64,000 bases of DNA. Source: Prorocentrum cordatum. Its lineage: Eukaryota > Sar > Dinophyceae > Prorocentrales > Prorocentraceae. Where the stretch lies: the NCBI GenBank assembly GCA_963575745.1, contig CAUYUJ010012202.1, forward strand, positions 185,001 through 249,000, given 5' to 3'. The notes under the pieces are model-generated. The model worked only from the letters and a program-made list of their open reading frames with translations, was not told the origin of the DNA and did no database searches. Below are positions 54,950 through 64,000 of this stretch, in pieces (the first letter of the stretch is position 1; the number at the start of each line of letters is the position of its first letter). The position numbers and the translations under genes are program-made.

Positions 54950-55096
54950 GATGTGCAAACCACGTGGTGCAAACTACGCTGTGCATGCTGTGTGTTGCAA
55001 GCTCTGTGATGCAATATCTGTGGTGCACGCTGTGTGGTGTAGTCTACGTGGTGCACACATGTGCGGTGCAAGCTGCGCGGTGTAGCATACGTGGCG
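54950..55096 (+). repeat. Degenerate tandem array with GTGGTGCA core
   Basis: About nine diverged units of roughly 15-16 bp, each built on [CT]GTG-NTG-[CT][AT] such as CGTGGTGCAAACTA, TGTGGTGCACGCTG and TGCGGTGCAAGCTG. Confidence 0.75.
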
Positions 55097-56255
55097 TAAA
55101 CCCCGAGCTTCGCAGGCACACTTCCCATGTCTTGACCATGACGTCTCCATCCTCGCCCCCCCCCTTCCATCCTCGATCCTCAGCCTCATCTCGCTCAACG
55201 CGGACAGTCTCTTGGATATTGTTTCTTTATTGTCGGTTGCAACCGAATCAATGCACTCCGCGCGCTGGCGACGCGCGCCATAACGACGCTGCACCAGCCC
55301 AACGTGAACCTAGTGACCCTTTATCTGGCAGTGATCCGTCCCCTCACGCATGTCACCTCCATCCCAGCAGTGTATTCATCCTTGTCTGTTTCACGTCCCG
55401 AGCCGCGCCCCAGCTCGTGCAGATCTGCAGTCGACCGCAGCTCGAGCTGAGCTGTCAGCATGCACATGCATGCACCCTTCTTCAAACTGCCTGCCTGCTC
55501 GAGCCTACGCCATCATGCTGCTGTTGGCCTGCGACACCGACTGCTGCACGGGGAGGATGAGCTCGTAGAACTTCTTGGCCTCGAGGCCAGTAAGTTATAC
55601 GACGAAGGAGATGCCCAGCTCCCTCCTCGGAATGACCTCTTGGCCTTGAATGCCCTGTTGATGGGGTCGTGTGTTCCTCCGATCGTCACCCTCCTCCGAA
55701 TTCCTTATCCATCCGATCCTCCACGTCATCCTCCTCCTTATCATTCCTCCCCCTTACCATATAATGTGCCACATGCCCTCCTCTCCCCCTTCTCTCCTCA
55801 TTAGCATCCCTATCGTCAGCATCATCTTTATCAATCCTCCTCCTCCTCCTCCTCCTTGTCTTCCTGATCAGCCTCGTCCTCCTCCTCCTCGTCATCCTCC
55901 TCCTCCAGCCTCGGTGATTTTGGCCACGCATTCGCGGTAGGTGATCTCCGCGTCGTCGCCCCTATAGCGATGGGCCGAGCCGAGGAGTTCGGTTCCCCCC
56001 ATCTCTCCTCGAGGCGTGGAGGAGGGATGGCATGCGACATGCATGCCTCCTGTACCCCCAGGCGAGAGAGAGCGCACCGAACCCCTTAGCTGGATGTCCC
56101 CTCGCATGACCTCTGCTGCACGTGCATGGTCAGCGCGTCCTGCACATCCTTCATCTCAGTCGAGTGCTTCACGAGCTCCGCTGCCCACGGCGTCAACCAC
56201 GGCATGCTGTGCACCTGGGCTGGCCAATCGAGCCCGTCTTCGATGTCCGTGCCAA
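55097..56255. other. No firm gene; CT-rich tract and a possible minus-strand exon
   Basis: 55675-55910 is CT-rich on the plus strand. In minus sense 56000-55915 reads GTELLGSAHRYRGDDAEITY and RECVAKITEAGG. It could be an exon of an intron-rich gene, but nothing confirms it. Confidence 0.3.
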
Positions 56256-56283
56256 GTTCCTACTTGGCGAGCTCGAGCTCGCT

Positions 56284-56400
56284 AATCTGGAGCTTAGCTT
56301 CGATCTAGATCGAAGCTAATCTCCAGATTCTCTAGAACTAGATCGAACTAGAGTTCGCTAACCAGAGCTCGGGTTAGCGAACTCGAGTTCGCCAATCGGG
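56284..56400. repeat. Palindrome cluster
   Basis: A 46-bp near-perfect palindrome (56284-56329, one mismatch) is centred on CGATCTAGATCG. A second hairpin follows at 56351-56384, with a 13-bp stem (AGAGTTCGC-type arm: GTTCGCTAACC / GGTTAGCGAAC) and an 8-nt loop. Both use related GAGCTCGCTAATCTGG / GAGTTCGCTAACCAGA words. Confidence 0.9.
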
Positions 56401-56589
56401 AACTTGGACGGGAGCTCGATCAAGGGCCAATCAACGCATCCTTCCCTCCCACGTCCCAGCCGCTCAGGAGCGCGAAGAGGTGCGCCGCCGCCCCGAGGTT
56501 CCCCGCCGCCGTGTCTCCAATGGGACCAACCGCACCATCAGGGCGCGCAGTGTTGCCAGCGGCACCAGCACGTGCAACGGGCTGCGTGT

Positions 56590-56945
56590 CCTCATCTAGC
56601 GTCGCATCTTCGTTCTTCCCTCCCATCCTCCTCATCCTCCTCATCTTCCTACTCCTCATCCTCCACCTCTGCCTACCAATCCTACTCATCATCCTACTCC
56701 AGGGGGCCCATCCTCGTCCCACCCATCTCCTCCTCTTCCCCCCCTACCCGCCCTCCCCTTTATCTGCCTACCAGCATGCCCATCGCCCTACTCCAGGGGC
56801 CCATCATCGTCCCACTGATCTCCTCATCCTCCTACTATTCCTCCGTTTCCTCATCCTCCTCCCCCCCCTCTTCCTCCTCCTCCTCCTCATCTTATTCTTT
56901 CTCCTCCTCCTCCTCCTCCTCCCCATGACCCCCATCCTCCCTCTA
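56590..56945. repeat. CT-rich low-complexity tract
   Basis: (TCC)n and CTC-rich sequence on the plus strand. Long Ser/Leu-rich frames are compositional. Confidence 0.85.
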
Positions 56946-57469
56946 CGCTGTCTCATCCTTCCCGCGAGGAGGGCGACGGGAACTCCTCCTCGCTGCCGCT
57001 GTAGCTGTAGCCGGGCGCGTCGTCATCCGACGGAGCTGCCTCGGGGGGGGGGCATCTTTCATTTCTTTCACCCCATCGACCTCCGCAGGATCCTCGAAGA
57101 CGAGGCCTGCGGGGAGGGGGTAGTACAGTGGAAAGATGTGTTCCCTTTGTAAGCCTTGTTGTGCACGGCGCGTTGAACGTGTTCAGCTGGTTGCGCAGTC
57201 TTGCTCAGGCGCGTAGTTATCGTCTGCGCGTGAATGTGGGCCTGCGGCTCGGTCCTCTCCACGCGCCTGCGCACTTCCCCCCCGCGCTGCAGGCCCGCCT
57301 GGGCGGCGGGGGAGTGGAGAGAGCAACGGGGAGCTCGAGGATGATATTCATGGATCGAACGATGGGCCCATCGCTGGCCACATCGCTGGACCATCGAATG
57401 CTCTATCGATGGATTCTTCGAATGAGCCATCGATTGATTCATCGATCGACCATCGGGAGATGGGGGGCT

Positions 57470-57985
57470 AGCCCTATCCCCCTTCCCCCTCCTCCCCCTC
57501 CCCCCCCTCGTCCTCCTCATTCTCATCGTCCTTCCATCCCCCTCGCCAACCCTTCGTTCCGTTCTCACGTTCATCCCGACTTGCCTTCACGAAGCCGCGC
57601 ATCGCCTTGCAGCGCGCAGTCGTCGCATCAGCCCGCGCCGCGGCCCTGCGAGCGAATGTGTTCTCATCATCTCCTTGCCCCTCGAGCCCCTCCTCCTCGT
57701 CCTCGCTCCTCCTGTTCATCCTGCCCCCACCGTTTCTGAATCACCATGACGTTCTCCTCTGTCTAGCCTCCTCCTCTTCCTTTCCCCTCCCCTCCTCCCC
57801 CCCCCCCCCCCCTCCGCCTTATCCCCCTCCTCTTCCTCCTCTTCCCTCCGCTTTCTCGTCGTCTCCTCCTCCTCCTCCTCGCATCCTCTTCCTATCCTCC
57901 TCTTCCTTCCTCTCCCTCTTCATCCCCCCCCCTCCTCCCCCCCCCCCCCCCCTCCTCCACCCCTCCTCCTCCTCCACCTCCCCCC
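57470..57985. repeat. CT-rich low-complexity tract with C-runs
   Basis: Includes C-runs near 57798-57811 and 57937-57950 and (CTC)n. If a gene lies on the minus strand, this is G/A-rich on that strand and could be non-coding filler downstream of the 57960-58805 segment. Confidence 0.85.
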
Positions 57986-58631
57986 TTCTCCTCAGGCCTC
58001 TGGGATGCGAGGCTGTCGGGCTCGCCCCAGTTGAAATTGTAGAGGGTGAGGAGGCCGTCGCGCGTGAACCAGGTCGACTCCTGGCCAGTGCTGATATGCT
58101 GCTTCTGGCTCAACTTTCCCCATCTCGACGAACTCGAAGTTGCCTCGATCGAGGGGGTGGCATCGCTTCCCCCCTCCTCCTCCTTCGTCTCCGTCGGCGG
58201 TTTCCTGGCCCAGGCCCTGGGGTCGGCATCGGGGGTTGGTAGCCTCGACCTCTCCATGACGCCAGTCTCCTGCCAGCGTCTCAGCCAGCGCCGCTTTTTG
58301 GACTGGGGCAGCTGGTCGTACTCGTCTTTCAGTTGCTTGCTCGTCTTCCCCGCGTGGTAGCTGGGGTGGATTTTAATATTCAGGCCCCTCTGAGGGCACG
58401 GGATCCCGAGGCCCCTCGAGGCCAGTCCTGGGCCGCCTAGGGCCCCGTCGGGAGCCCGCGGGGCAAATTTCGGCGCCCCGTGCACCCCATCGGGGCAATC
58501 GATCGTTATACCCAGATCGGTCCGCAGGCGTTGCAGCGCATTCTCATGTTCAGCGTCGAGCTTGCGCTTCTGTTTCGCAGCGTCGGACTTCCTGGCGGCC
58601 TGGGTCGATCGGCACCAGAGGGCTCGATATA

Positions 58632-58662
<31 letters not shown>

Positions 58663-58805
58663 GTGGGGGGGGGGGGGGGGGGTCGATCGACGGCCTCGGC
58701 GCGCTCGACCACCTCCGTTAAGTGTGGGGAATTCTATGCGCGCCGTCGGCGCCTTGCCGCCCTTGCCGCTCTTGTTTTCCCATCTTTCTTGGGCGGCATG
58801 GCAGT
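57960..58805 (-). CDS. Possible hypothetical gene, charged helical protein
   Basis: A minus-strand ATG near 58799 opens with MPPKKDGKTRAARAARRRRR. Downstream coherent sequence reads TQAARKSDAAKQKRKLDAEH, ENALQRLRTDLGITIDCPDG (58600-58480), then IHPSYHAGKTSKQLKDEYDQ and LPQSKKRRWLRRWQETG (58370-58260). It ends in SRWGKLSQKQHISTGQESTW and RDGLLTLYNFNWGEPDS (58120-58010). A 45-bp G-run (58637-58682) separates the first and second parts, so an intron is possible. No domain recognised. The basic, helical character suggests nucleic-acid binding. Confidence 0.4.
58637..58682. repeat. G-run, about 45 nt with one T
   Basis: Uninterrupted G homopolymer except for a single T. Other long runs on this strand are at 39636-39674, 61141-61214 and 62810-62857. 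Confidence 0.95.
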
Positions 58806-59167
58806 CGCCTGCCCCGCAGATCTATAGTCTGCGGCTGTGAAATCAGGGGGGCCGAGCTCGGCTTGGCGGCGTTCAACTACAAGCTTAGGGCCAGGGTCGG
58901 GCTAGGTGCACCTAGGGGGTTCGGGGTTAGCGGGGTCGGGGCTGGTGGGGGTTAGCGGGGTCGGGCTAGGTGCGTGCCTAGGGCGATCTGCGCGGCGCTG
59001 CCGCGTGGGTAACCGCGCGCCGCGCCCATGGGGGGGGGGGGGGCGGGGCCGCGGTGCCACGGGGCGGATCGAGGGGCGGTCACCGCGGGGCAGGCGCGAG
59101 GGCACCGCGCGCCGCGCGGGGGGGGGGGCACGGGGGCTCGGGGCTTGCAAAATCGACGGGCCCTCGG

Positions 59168-59560
59168 GGGGCCCATGAGAACACATGAAAACACATGAAT
59201 TCACATGAAAACACATGAGAACATATGAAAACACATGAAAACATATGAAAACATGAAAACACATGAGAACACATGAGAACACATGAGAACACATGATAAC
59301 ACATAAGAACACATGAAAACACATGGCAACACATGAAAACACATGAAACCACATGAAACACATGAAAACATACGAAAAAACATGGAAACACATGAGAACA
59401 CATGAGAACACATGAAAACACATGAAAACAAATGAAACACATGAGAACCCATGACACCAAAACACATGAAAACTATTGAAAACACAGGAAAACACATGAA
59501 ACACATGAAAACACATGAAAACACATGAAAACGCATGAAAAAGCACATGGAAACACACGA
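59168..59560 (+). repeat. Minisatellite of about 10-bp units (ACACATGAAA/ACACATGAGA)
   Basis: About 35-40 slightly diverged units. The minus strand gives a repeated Phe/Met/Cys/Val/His peptide over several frames, a by-product of the array. GT-AG introns or promoters are not apparent. Confidence 0.95.
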
Positions 59561-60060
59561 CGGACGCCCCGGCCGATCTTGCCCACCACGCGTGCCATCC
59601 CGACCGTAAAAAAATGCCACCTCGCCACGCCCTGACCCACCGCGACGGCCGCGAAGGCCCCCCTCCGACGCACTTCGCCGCTGCGTCGTCCGCCTCTTGT
59701 CGACGCGGTGCGGGTTGATGTAGATCAGAGCTCCTGCATGGAGCATCGCCCAGGGCTCCCCACCACCAGCCCACCACGCACGCATGCCCGACCACCGCGC
59801 AATTCCAGCCACCACCCACCCACAGCGCCCACCAGAACCCACCCGACCGCCCCGGCACGCGCGCCGACCCGCCCATGCCCCGCGGAGCGCGGGCACGGCA
59901 CTTCTCCGCTGCGTCGTCCGCCAGCGCTTGTCGACGTAGCGCGGGTTGATGTAGATCCAAGCGCTGGCTGGGGAAGGGGGGGGGGGGGGGGCGGTGAGGC
60001 GGGCGAGCGTGGGGGCTCGAGGATTTGTGTTTTTTAGGCGTAGGTTCTCTGTTGGGGTGT
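59561..60060. other. No firm gene; short internal duplication
   Basis: GC-rich. A 40-bp motif (CCGCTGCGTCGTCCGCCTCTTG...GGGTTGATGTAGATC) appears near 59687-59730 and again near 59908-59958, each followed by GAGC/AAGC. It is a dispersed or tandem repeat unit of about 220 bp. Confidence 0.5.
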
Positions 60061-60145
60061 GTCTGTGCGTGTGTGTGTGTGTGTGTGTTTGTGTTTGTGT
60101 TTGTGTTTGTGTTTGTGTTTGTGTTTGTGTTTGTGTGTGTGTGTG

Positions 60146-60192
<47 letters not shown>
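60060..60192. repeat. (GT)n and (GTTT)n microsatellite
   Basis: GTGTGTGT blocks flank an eight-fold GTTTGT block. Confidence 0.97.
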
Positions 60193-60196
<4 letters not shown>

Positions 60197-60559
60197 ATGT
60201 TGTTTAGGTCGGTGTGCGTTTGATGGCGCGTAGGCCCTGCTGGGGCCCTTCCCGCGTCGTGCCACCAAGCCGAGATCGCGAGATCGAGCTTCCCCGTCTC
60301 GGCCACATGTGGCCCGGGGGGGGGGGGGGGCGGGCGGCGACCCGAACTTGGGCTCGAGCCTTGGTTCGAGTAGCCGCGCAAGGGGCACGGGGAGCTCGAC
60401 CGCGGGCCCGCGATCTGTTCGCGCCCCTCCGTCGCCGCCCCGCGGGCGGCAGCGCTCGGGCGATCAAAATGACGCCCTCGAGCTCGCGCGGCAGCCGCGC
60501 GGGCGATCGAGGAGCGGAGGAAGGAGGGGGAGTTGGATTCACAAGGAAACGAATCAGCA

Positions 60560-60790
60560 TACCCGAGCTTAGAGCATGTTCCTTAAGGTATGCGTGTACC
60601 CTGTGGGGCGGTGAGCTCGGGCATGCATATTCGTTTCACCAGGTGTTGATTTCTTGGAAATGCTGACCAAATTTCTTAAGTTGCGTTTGCGCCCTGAAGG
60701 GCGCCAGGCTCGGGCATGCATGCTCACGTTTGTTCGGCTCGTCGCGCCCTGAGGGGCGACGCACAGGCTCTGACTTCAATGTGCCTTCCG
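60560..60790. repeat. Diverged repeat units ending GCTCGGGCATGCAT
   Basis: GAGCTCGGGCATGCATATTC near 60613 and GGCTCGGGCATGCATGCTCA near 60708 share a core. Each is preceded by a GC stem: GCGCCCT-GA-AGGGCGC at 60689-60704, and a similar CGCGCCCTGAGGGGCG near 60744-60760. Confidence 0.7.
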
Positions 60791-61140
60791 AGCTTACAAA
60801 CGGGCGCAGCTCAAAGAAAGTGAATCCGCATGTCTGGGCCTGTTGCTAACAGGGGGCACGTCAGCGCCGGAAGTGCGAACGCTCGAGCATCCTCCTCGAG
60901 ACCCCCCCCTCGCGGGCCCCGCCCGATCTGACGTCCGCGCTCTTTCGGCCGCCCGCCTGATCGACCGATCAGGCCGCGGGCCGCGGCTGCCTGACTGGGC
61001 AGGGGGCCGAGGGGGCGCGGGCGCTCGATCGACGGCGCCCTTCTCCCCCCACCAAGGCTCGCCGTGAGTCACTTTCTCGCGCGAGCTGGCTCGCGCTCAA
61101 TCCGAAATGCTCTCCGAGCTCCGCGCGCGCCCCTTCTCAG

Positions 61141-61214
61141 GGGGGGGGGGAGGGGGGGGGGGGGGCGGGCGCGGGGGGGGGGGGGGGTGGGGGGGGGGGG
61201 GGGGGGGGGGGGGG
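61141..61214. repeat. G-runs, 74 bp with few interruptions
   Basis: Several G-tracts of 8-25 nt separated by single A, C or T residues. Confidence 0.95.
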
Positions 61215-61319
61215 CCATCCTAAACTAGCAGTGTGCAAACGCACTGCCCCGCTCGAGCCGCCGCCGCTGCCCCGTCCTGGACCACGATGTTCCACCTCTA
61301 AGGTGGAGGGAAACATGGA

Positions 61320-61870
61320 AGGATCGAGGAGGGGGAGGGGGAGGAGGAGGGCGAGAAGGAGGAGGAAGGAGTTGATAAAGCAGAGGAAGCGGATGAGGAC
61401 GACGATGATGATGAGGATGAAGATGAGGACGAGGGTGATGAGGGTGATGAGGAGGATGCTGATGATGGTGATGATGATTCTGATGACAAGGCTGATGATG
61501 AGGATGATGATGATGAGGATGACGATGATGATGATGATGCTGATGATGATGCCGATGAGGAGGAGGATGAGGAGGGGGAGGAGGATGACGATGATGCTGC
61601 TGATGCTGATGCTGATGGCGATGCTTATGATGACGATGCTGATGCTGATGATGAGGATACTGAGGATGATGATGATGATGGTGATGAGGATGAGGATGAG
61701 GAGGAGGAGGAGGGGGAGAAGGAGGACGAGACGGAGGAGCAAGGATGGAGGAGGATGAGGAGGAGGACGAGGAGAACCAATGAAAAGGAAGACGAGAACG
61801 GAGAGGAGGAGGAGGGCGGGGAGAAGGCGGAGGAGGAGGATCGAAGAGGATGAGGACCAGGACCTAGGAC
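61320..61870. repeat. (GAT)n/(GAG)n purine-rich array
   Basis: ATGATGAGG-type trinucleotide array with a GA-rich end. It produces Met/Arg-rich plus frames and Ile/Ser/Leu-rich minus frames, both artefacts of period three. Confidence 0.95.
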
Positions 61871-61959
61871 GAGCGAGGGCGCGGCGGGAGGATGGGGAAG
61901 AGGTGGGATCGAAGAGAGGGATGATTATGAGGAAGGGGGGGCGACGACGGCGAGCCCAC

Positions 61960-62135
61960 CTGTTGTTCACGATGTGTGGCCCTGGATCTGATCCACGACG
62001 CTGCCCCTGAACCTGAGCACCCTCCTCTTGTCCACTGTCTTGTGATCGCGGGCCATCGCCATGGCCATCTGAGGGGCAATCAAGACGACATCCGATGCCA
62101 CTTCTGTCTGGCATGGGCCTCATCATAGCGGACAT
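61960..62135 (-). CDS. Possible exon of an intron-rich gene
   Basis: The minus frame reads MSAMMRPMPDRSGIGCRLDC, then PSDGHGDGPRSQDSGQEEGA and GSDPGPHIVNN. It is followed by CAACAG|GTGGGC, a good 5' splice site, and then CT-rich (minus sense) DNA. No domain recognised. Confidence 0.3.
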
Positions 62136-62449
62136 TCGCTAACATCGGATGGCGTCTTGATTTTCATTGGGAGGGGGGTGCCCCCCTCGCACCCTGCTCG
62201 GCCTAGACCCCATCCCACCCATCCCCCTTCGCATCATCCTCGATATTCCTACTCACCCCCGCCCCTCATATCATCCTCATTTACGTCCTTCTCCATGACC
62301 TTCTTCGAACATGCCCCTCTTAGATCTTCCCTGCCCCCCCCCTTACCCTTCCTCCTTGAGTCACTCCCGCCCTATCCAGTAATCGTCCACTTAGGCCTAT
62401 GTATAGGATCATCCGTCCTCTCCTCCTCTTTCTCCTCATGTTCCTCTTG

Positions 62450-62700
62450 GTGTTCCCCGACCCAGGTCGGACCAGCATGCGTCGATGGCTCAGGTCCGCC
62501 CTCGCTGCGTCGCCCAGGTCGGTGGGCGCCCAATCCTTGTCTTTCACGCTGACCAGCTGGCACGCGTTATCCTTCGTGCCTGCCGCCTTGTAGCGCGCGC
62601 AACCGATCTTCTCGCCCGCCCCCCCGATGAGCAGGCGGAAGGAGGTGGGGGAGGAGGGTGAGAGAGCCTGAGGACGAGGATTGCCACATACATTATCATC
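62450..62700 (-). CDS. Possible exon of an intron-rich gene
   Basis: The minus frame reads TSFRLLIGGAGEKIGCARYK, then AAGTKDNACQLVSVKDKDWA and PTDLGDAARADLSHRRM. This is coherent protein unlike the low-complexity sequence around it. No domain recognised; splice sites not clear. Confidence 0.3.
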
Positions 62701-62805
62701 TGACCCGATGTCGGGCCCTCCGCGGCCCGAACGCCCGATCAACCCCTCAGGGCCCAAGGGTGGGGTGGGGGCGCGGTGGCGGCGGTCGCGGCGCGCGCGT
62801 GGGGG

Positions 62806-62826
62806 CGCGGGGGGGGGGGGGCGGGG

Positions 62827-62857
<31 letters not shown>

Positions 62858-63120
62858 AAAGGGAGGAGGCAGAGATGAGGACGACGACGATGATGAGGAG
62901 GATGAGGAGAAGGAGGAAGAGATGAGGACGCCGAGGAGGATAGGCAATATACAGGAGATGAGGGCGAGCAGGACCAGGAGAAGGAGCAGCAGCAAGAGAA
63001 GCAGGAGACGAGGGGCGGATGCGCCAGCTGGAGAGAGGGTCTGAGGAGGAATCAAGCAGGAGGCTCGAAGAGGACGAGCAGGAAGGAGTAGGATGAGGAG
63101 GAGGGGGGGCGTGAGGAGGA
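62806..63120. repeat. G-runs followed by GA-rich array
   Basis: G-runs at 62810-62857 lead into GAGGA/GAC-rich sequence. Coding frames here are compositional. In minus sense a short coherent stretch, SGPFTYEAELGVAYLVSYRR, occurs just beyond it at 63190-63135. Confidence 0.9.
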
Positions 63121-63479
63121 GAGTCCTCCTGTAACTGACCAAGTACGCGACGCCGAGCTCTGCCTCGTAAGTGAAGGGCCCAGAGTAGAGCACAGGCTCG
63201 CCTGTGCTGTGAGAGCAGGATCTGTCTTCCCCCCCCCCACCGTCGATCCTCGAGTCCTCGAGTCTCGATTGCCCTCCTCGTCCTCGCTTTGTTCCTCCAT
63301 GCTCTTCTCTCCTCCCTCCTCTTTCCTGTGCCGGCCATCCTCCTCCCTTTGTCGTTCCTCCTGGTCATTATCGTGCTCGTCCACCTGCTTCGTCTTGGCC
63401 CTCATCCCTCGATGTGCGTCGACCCTCGATCTCCTCCGTCTCCTCGATCTCCTCGGCTCCCACCCCCATTTCATCGTCA

Positions 63480-63990
63480 ATCATGTCAGTTCGCCTGCGT
63501 CATGCGCGGAACCCTCGACGTCGATGGCCTCCGCGCCGTCCTCGGCGTCGGCGATCGTCTCCGCGCCGCCCTCGGGCTTGGCGTCGACGATCGCCTCCGC
63601 GCCGTCGACGGCGACGATCGCCTCCGCGCCGCCCTCGGGCTCCTCGGCGTCGACGATCATCTCCGCGCCGTCCTCGGCGATCGCCTCCGCGCCGTCCTCG
63701 GCGATCGCCTCCGCGCCGCCCTCGGGCCCCTCAGCGTCGACCGCCTCCGCGCCGTCCTCGTCGACGATCGCCTCCGCGCCGCCCTCGTCCTCCTCGGCGT
63801 CGCCGTTCTCCTCGCCGAGCTCCCCGACCTCCGCGACCACTCTCTGCACCTCGAGACGGAACGAAAACAAAATGATATTGGAGGGGCGGGAGCTCGAGGG
63901 AGGGGGCTGCGCAGGGAGGCATGCCAAGTTCAAGTTGTTCTTGATTCTTCCCCTCGCCCAAGGCATGAAGGGAACAACCGTGAGCGGCAT
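63480..63990 (-). CDS. Possible acidic repeat protein exon (GGAEAI repeats)
   Basis: The minus frame stays open through a minisatellite of 27-33 bp units. It encodes variants of EGGAEAIVDEDGAEA about ten times, preceded by LEVQRVVAEVGELGEENGDA and ended by SAHDAGELT and a stop. All unit-length changes are multiples of three, and the frame is acidic throughout. The alternative frames give Arg/Pro or Ser/Ala, as expected of a GC-rich array, so coding is plausible but not proven. Confidence 0.4.
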
Positions 63991-64000
63991 GAGATTGGCA

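Noticed and set aside
59201-60388. 395-codon ORF rich in CFHVFSCV repeats
   Set aside because: It is a translation of the ACACATGAAA minisatellite and the (GT)n array; periodic peptide without coding evidence.
61137-62135. 332-codon Ile/Ser/Leu-rich minus ORF resembling membrane protein
   Set aside because: Most of it is the (GAT)n array read on the minus strand; only its first 60 residues are kept as a possible exon.
1-64000. tRNA, rRNA or SL-RNA genes
   Set aside because: I looked for cloverleaf-like A/B-box segments, rRNA cores and an Sm-site SL-RNA gene and found none I could support by eye.

Overview
The window is nuclear DNA of a dinoflagellate. The clearest proof is a perfect 22-nt copy of the dinoflagellate spliced leader (DinoSL) fixed in the genome at 21181-21202 on the minus strand. 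The retroelement families (Copia-like, LINE-like and tyrosine-recombinase types carrying methyltransferase-like domains), the GC-rich filler and the abundant simple repeats agree with this. I cannot name the species. I see no ordinary housekeeping gene. Most of the window is retrotransposons, all coding on the minus strand, separated by microsatellites, minisatellites, long G or C runs and scraps of host-like coding sequence.

Layout. 1-3461: simple repeats and possible coding scraps. 3467-19426: one complete 16-kb Copia-like LTR retrotransposon with 252-bp LTRs, a 5-bp target-site duplication and a primer-binding site. It is split over six ORFs: Gag with two membrane segments and a CCHC knuckle; a disordered linker leading into a Tpt1/KptA-like RNA 2'-phosphotransferase; a RING-H2 plus retropepsin ORF; and two methyltransferase-like segments followed by integrase, reverse transcriptase (RT) and RNase H. 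The element is studded with about 39 short hairpins. On the coding strand they read GC-NN-G-[GNRA]-C-N'N'-GC, with variable but always complementary middle pairs, and they occur in all three reading frames. 19432-21202: a retroposed GC-rich gene carrying the DinoSL relic. 21203-24300: GC-rich sequence with minus-strand coding fragments and a duplicated segment.

24649-32560: a decayed LINE-like element ordered ORF1 (zinc knuckle, coiled coil), RNase H, APE endonuclease, RT, zinc finger, methyltransferase-like domain. 32600-34340: (GGA)n and dispersed GC-rich repeats. 34349-37555: a damaged tyrosine-recombinase (YR) element with a methyltransferase-like domain, an RT remnant and a truncated recombinase. 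36994-45582: a tandem duplication of about 4.3 kb whose junction fuses the N-terminal part of that element to a recombinase C-terminus. 44438-51165: a structurally complete YR retrotransposon (membrane ORF, Gag, RT-RNase H-methyltransferase, YR) flanked by split direct repeats in the order A1-ORFs-B1-A2-B2. 51918-53570: a decayed gene of a transposon-like family. 53600-64000: low-complexity DNA with a few possible minus-strand exons, a palindrome cluster and several tandem arrays.

The main biological themes are: (i) methyltransferase-like domains in every retroelement class present; (ii) a Copia element that has taken on an RNA-repair-type enzyme and a RING finger; and (iii) a family of GNRA-tetraloop hairpins inside one retroelement that looks selected at RNA level.
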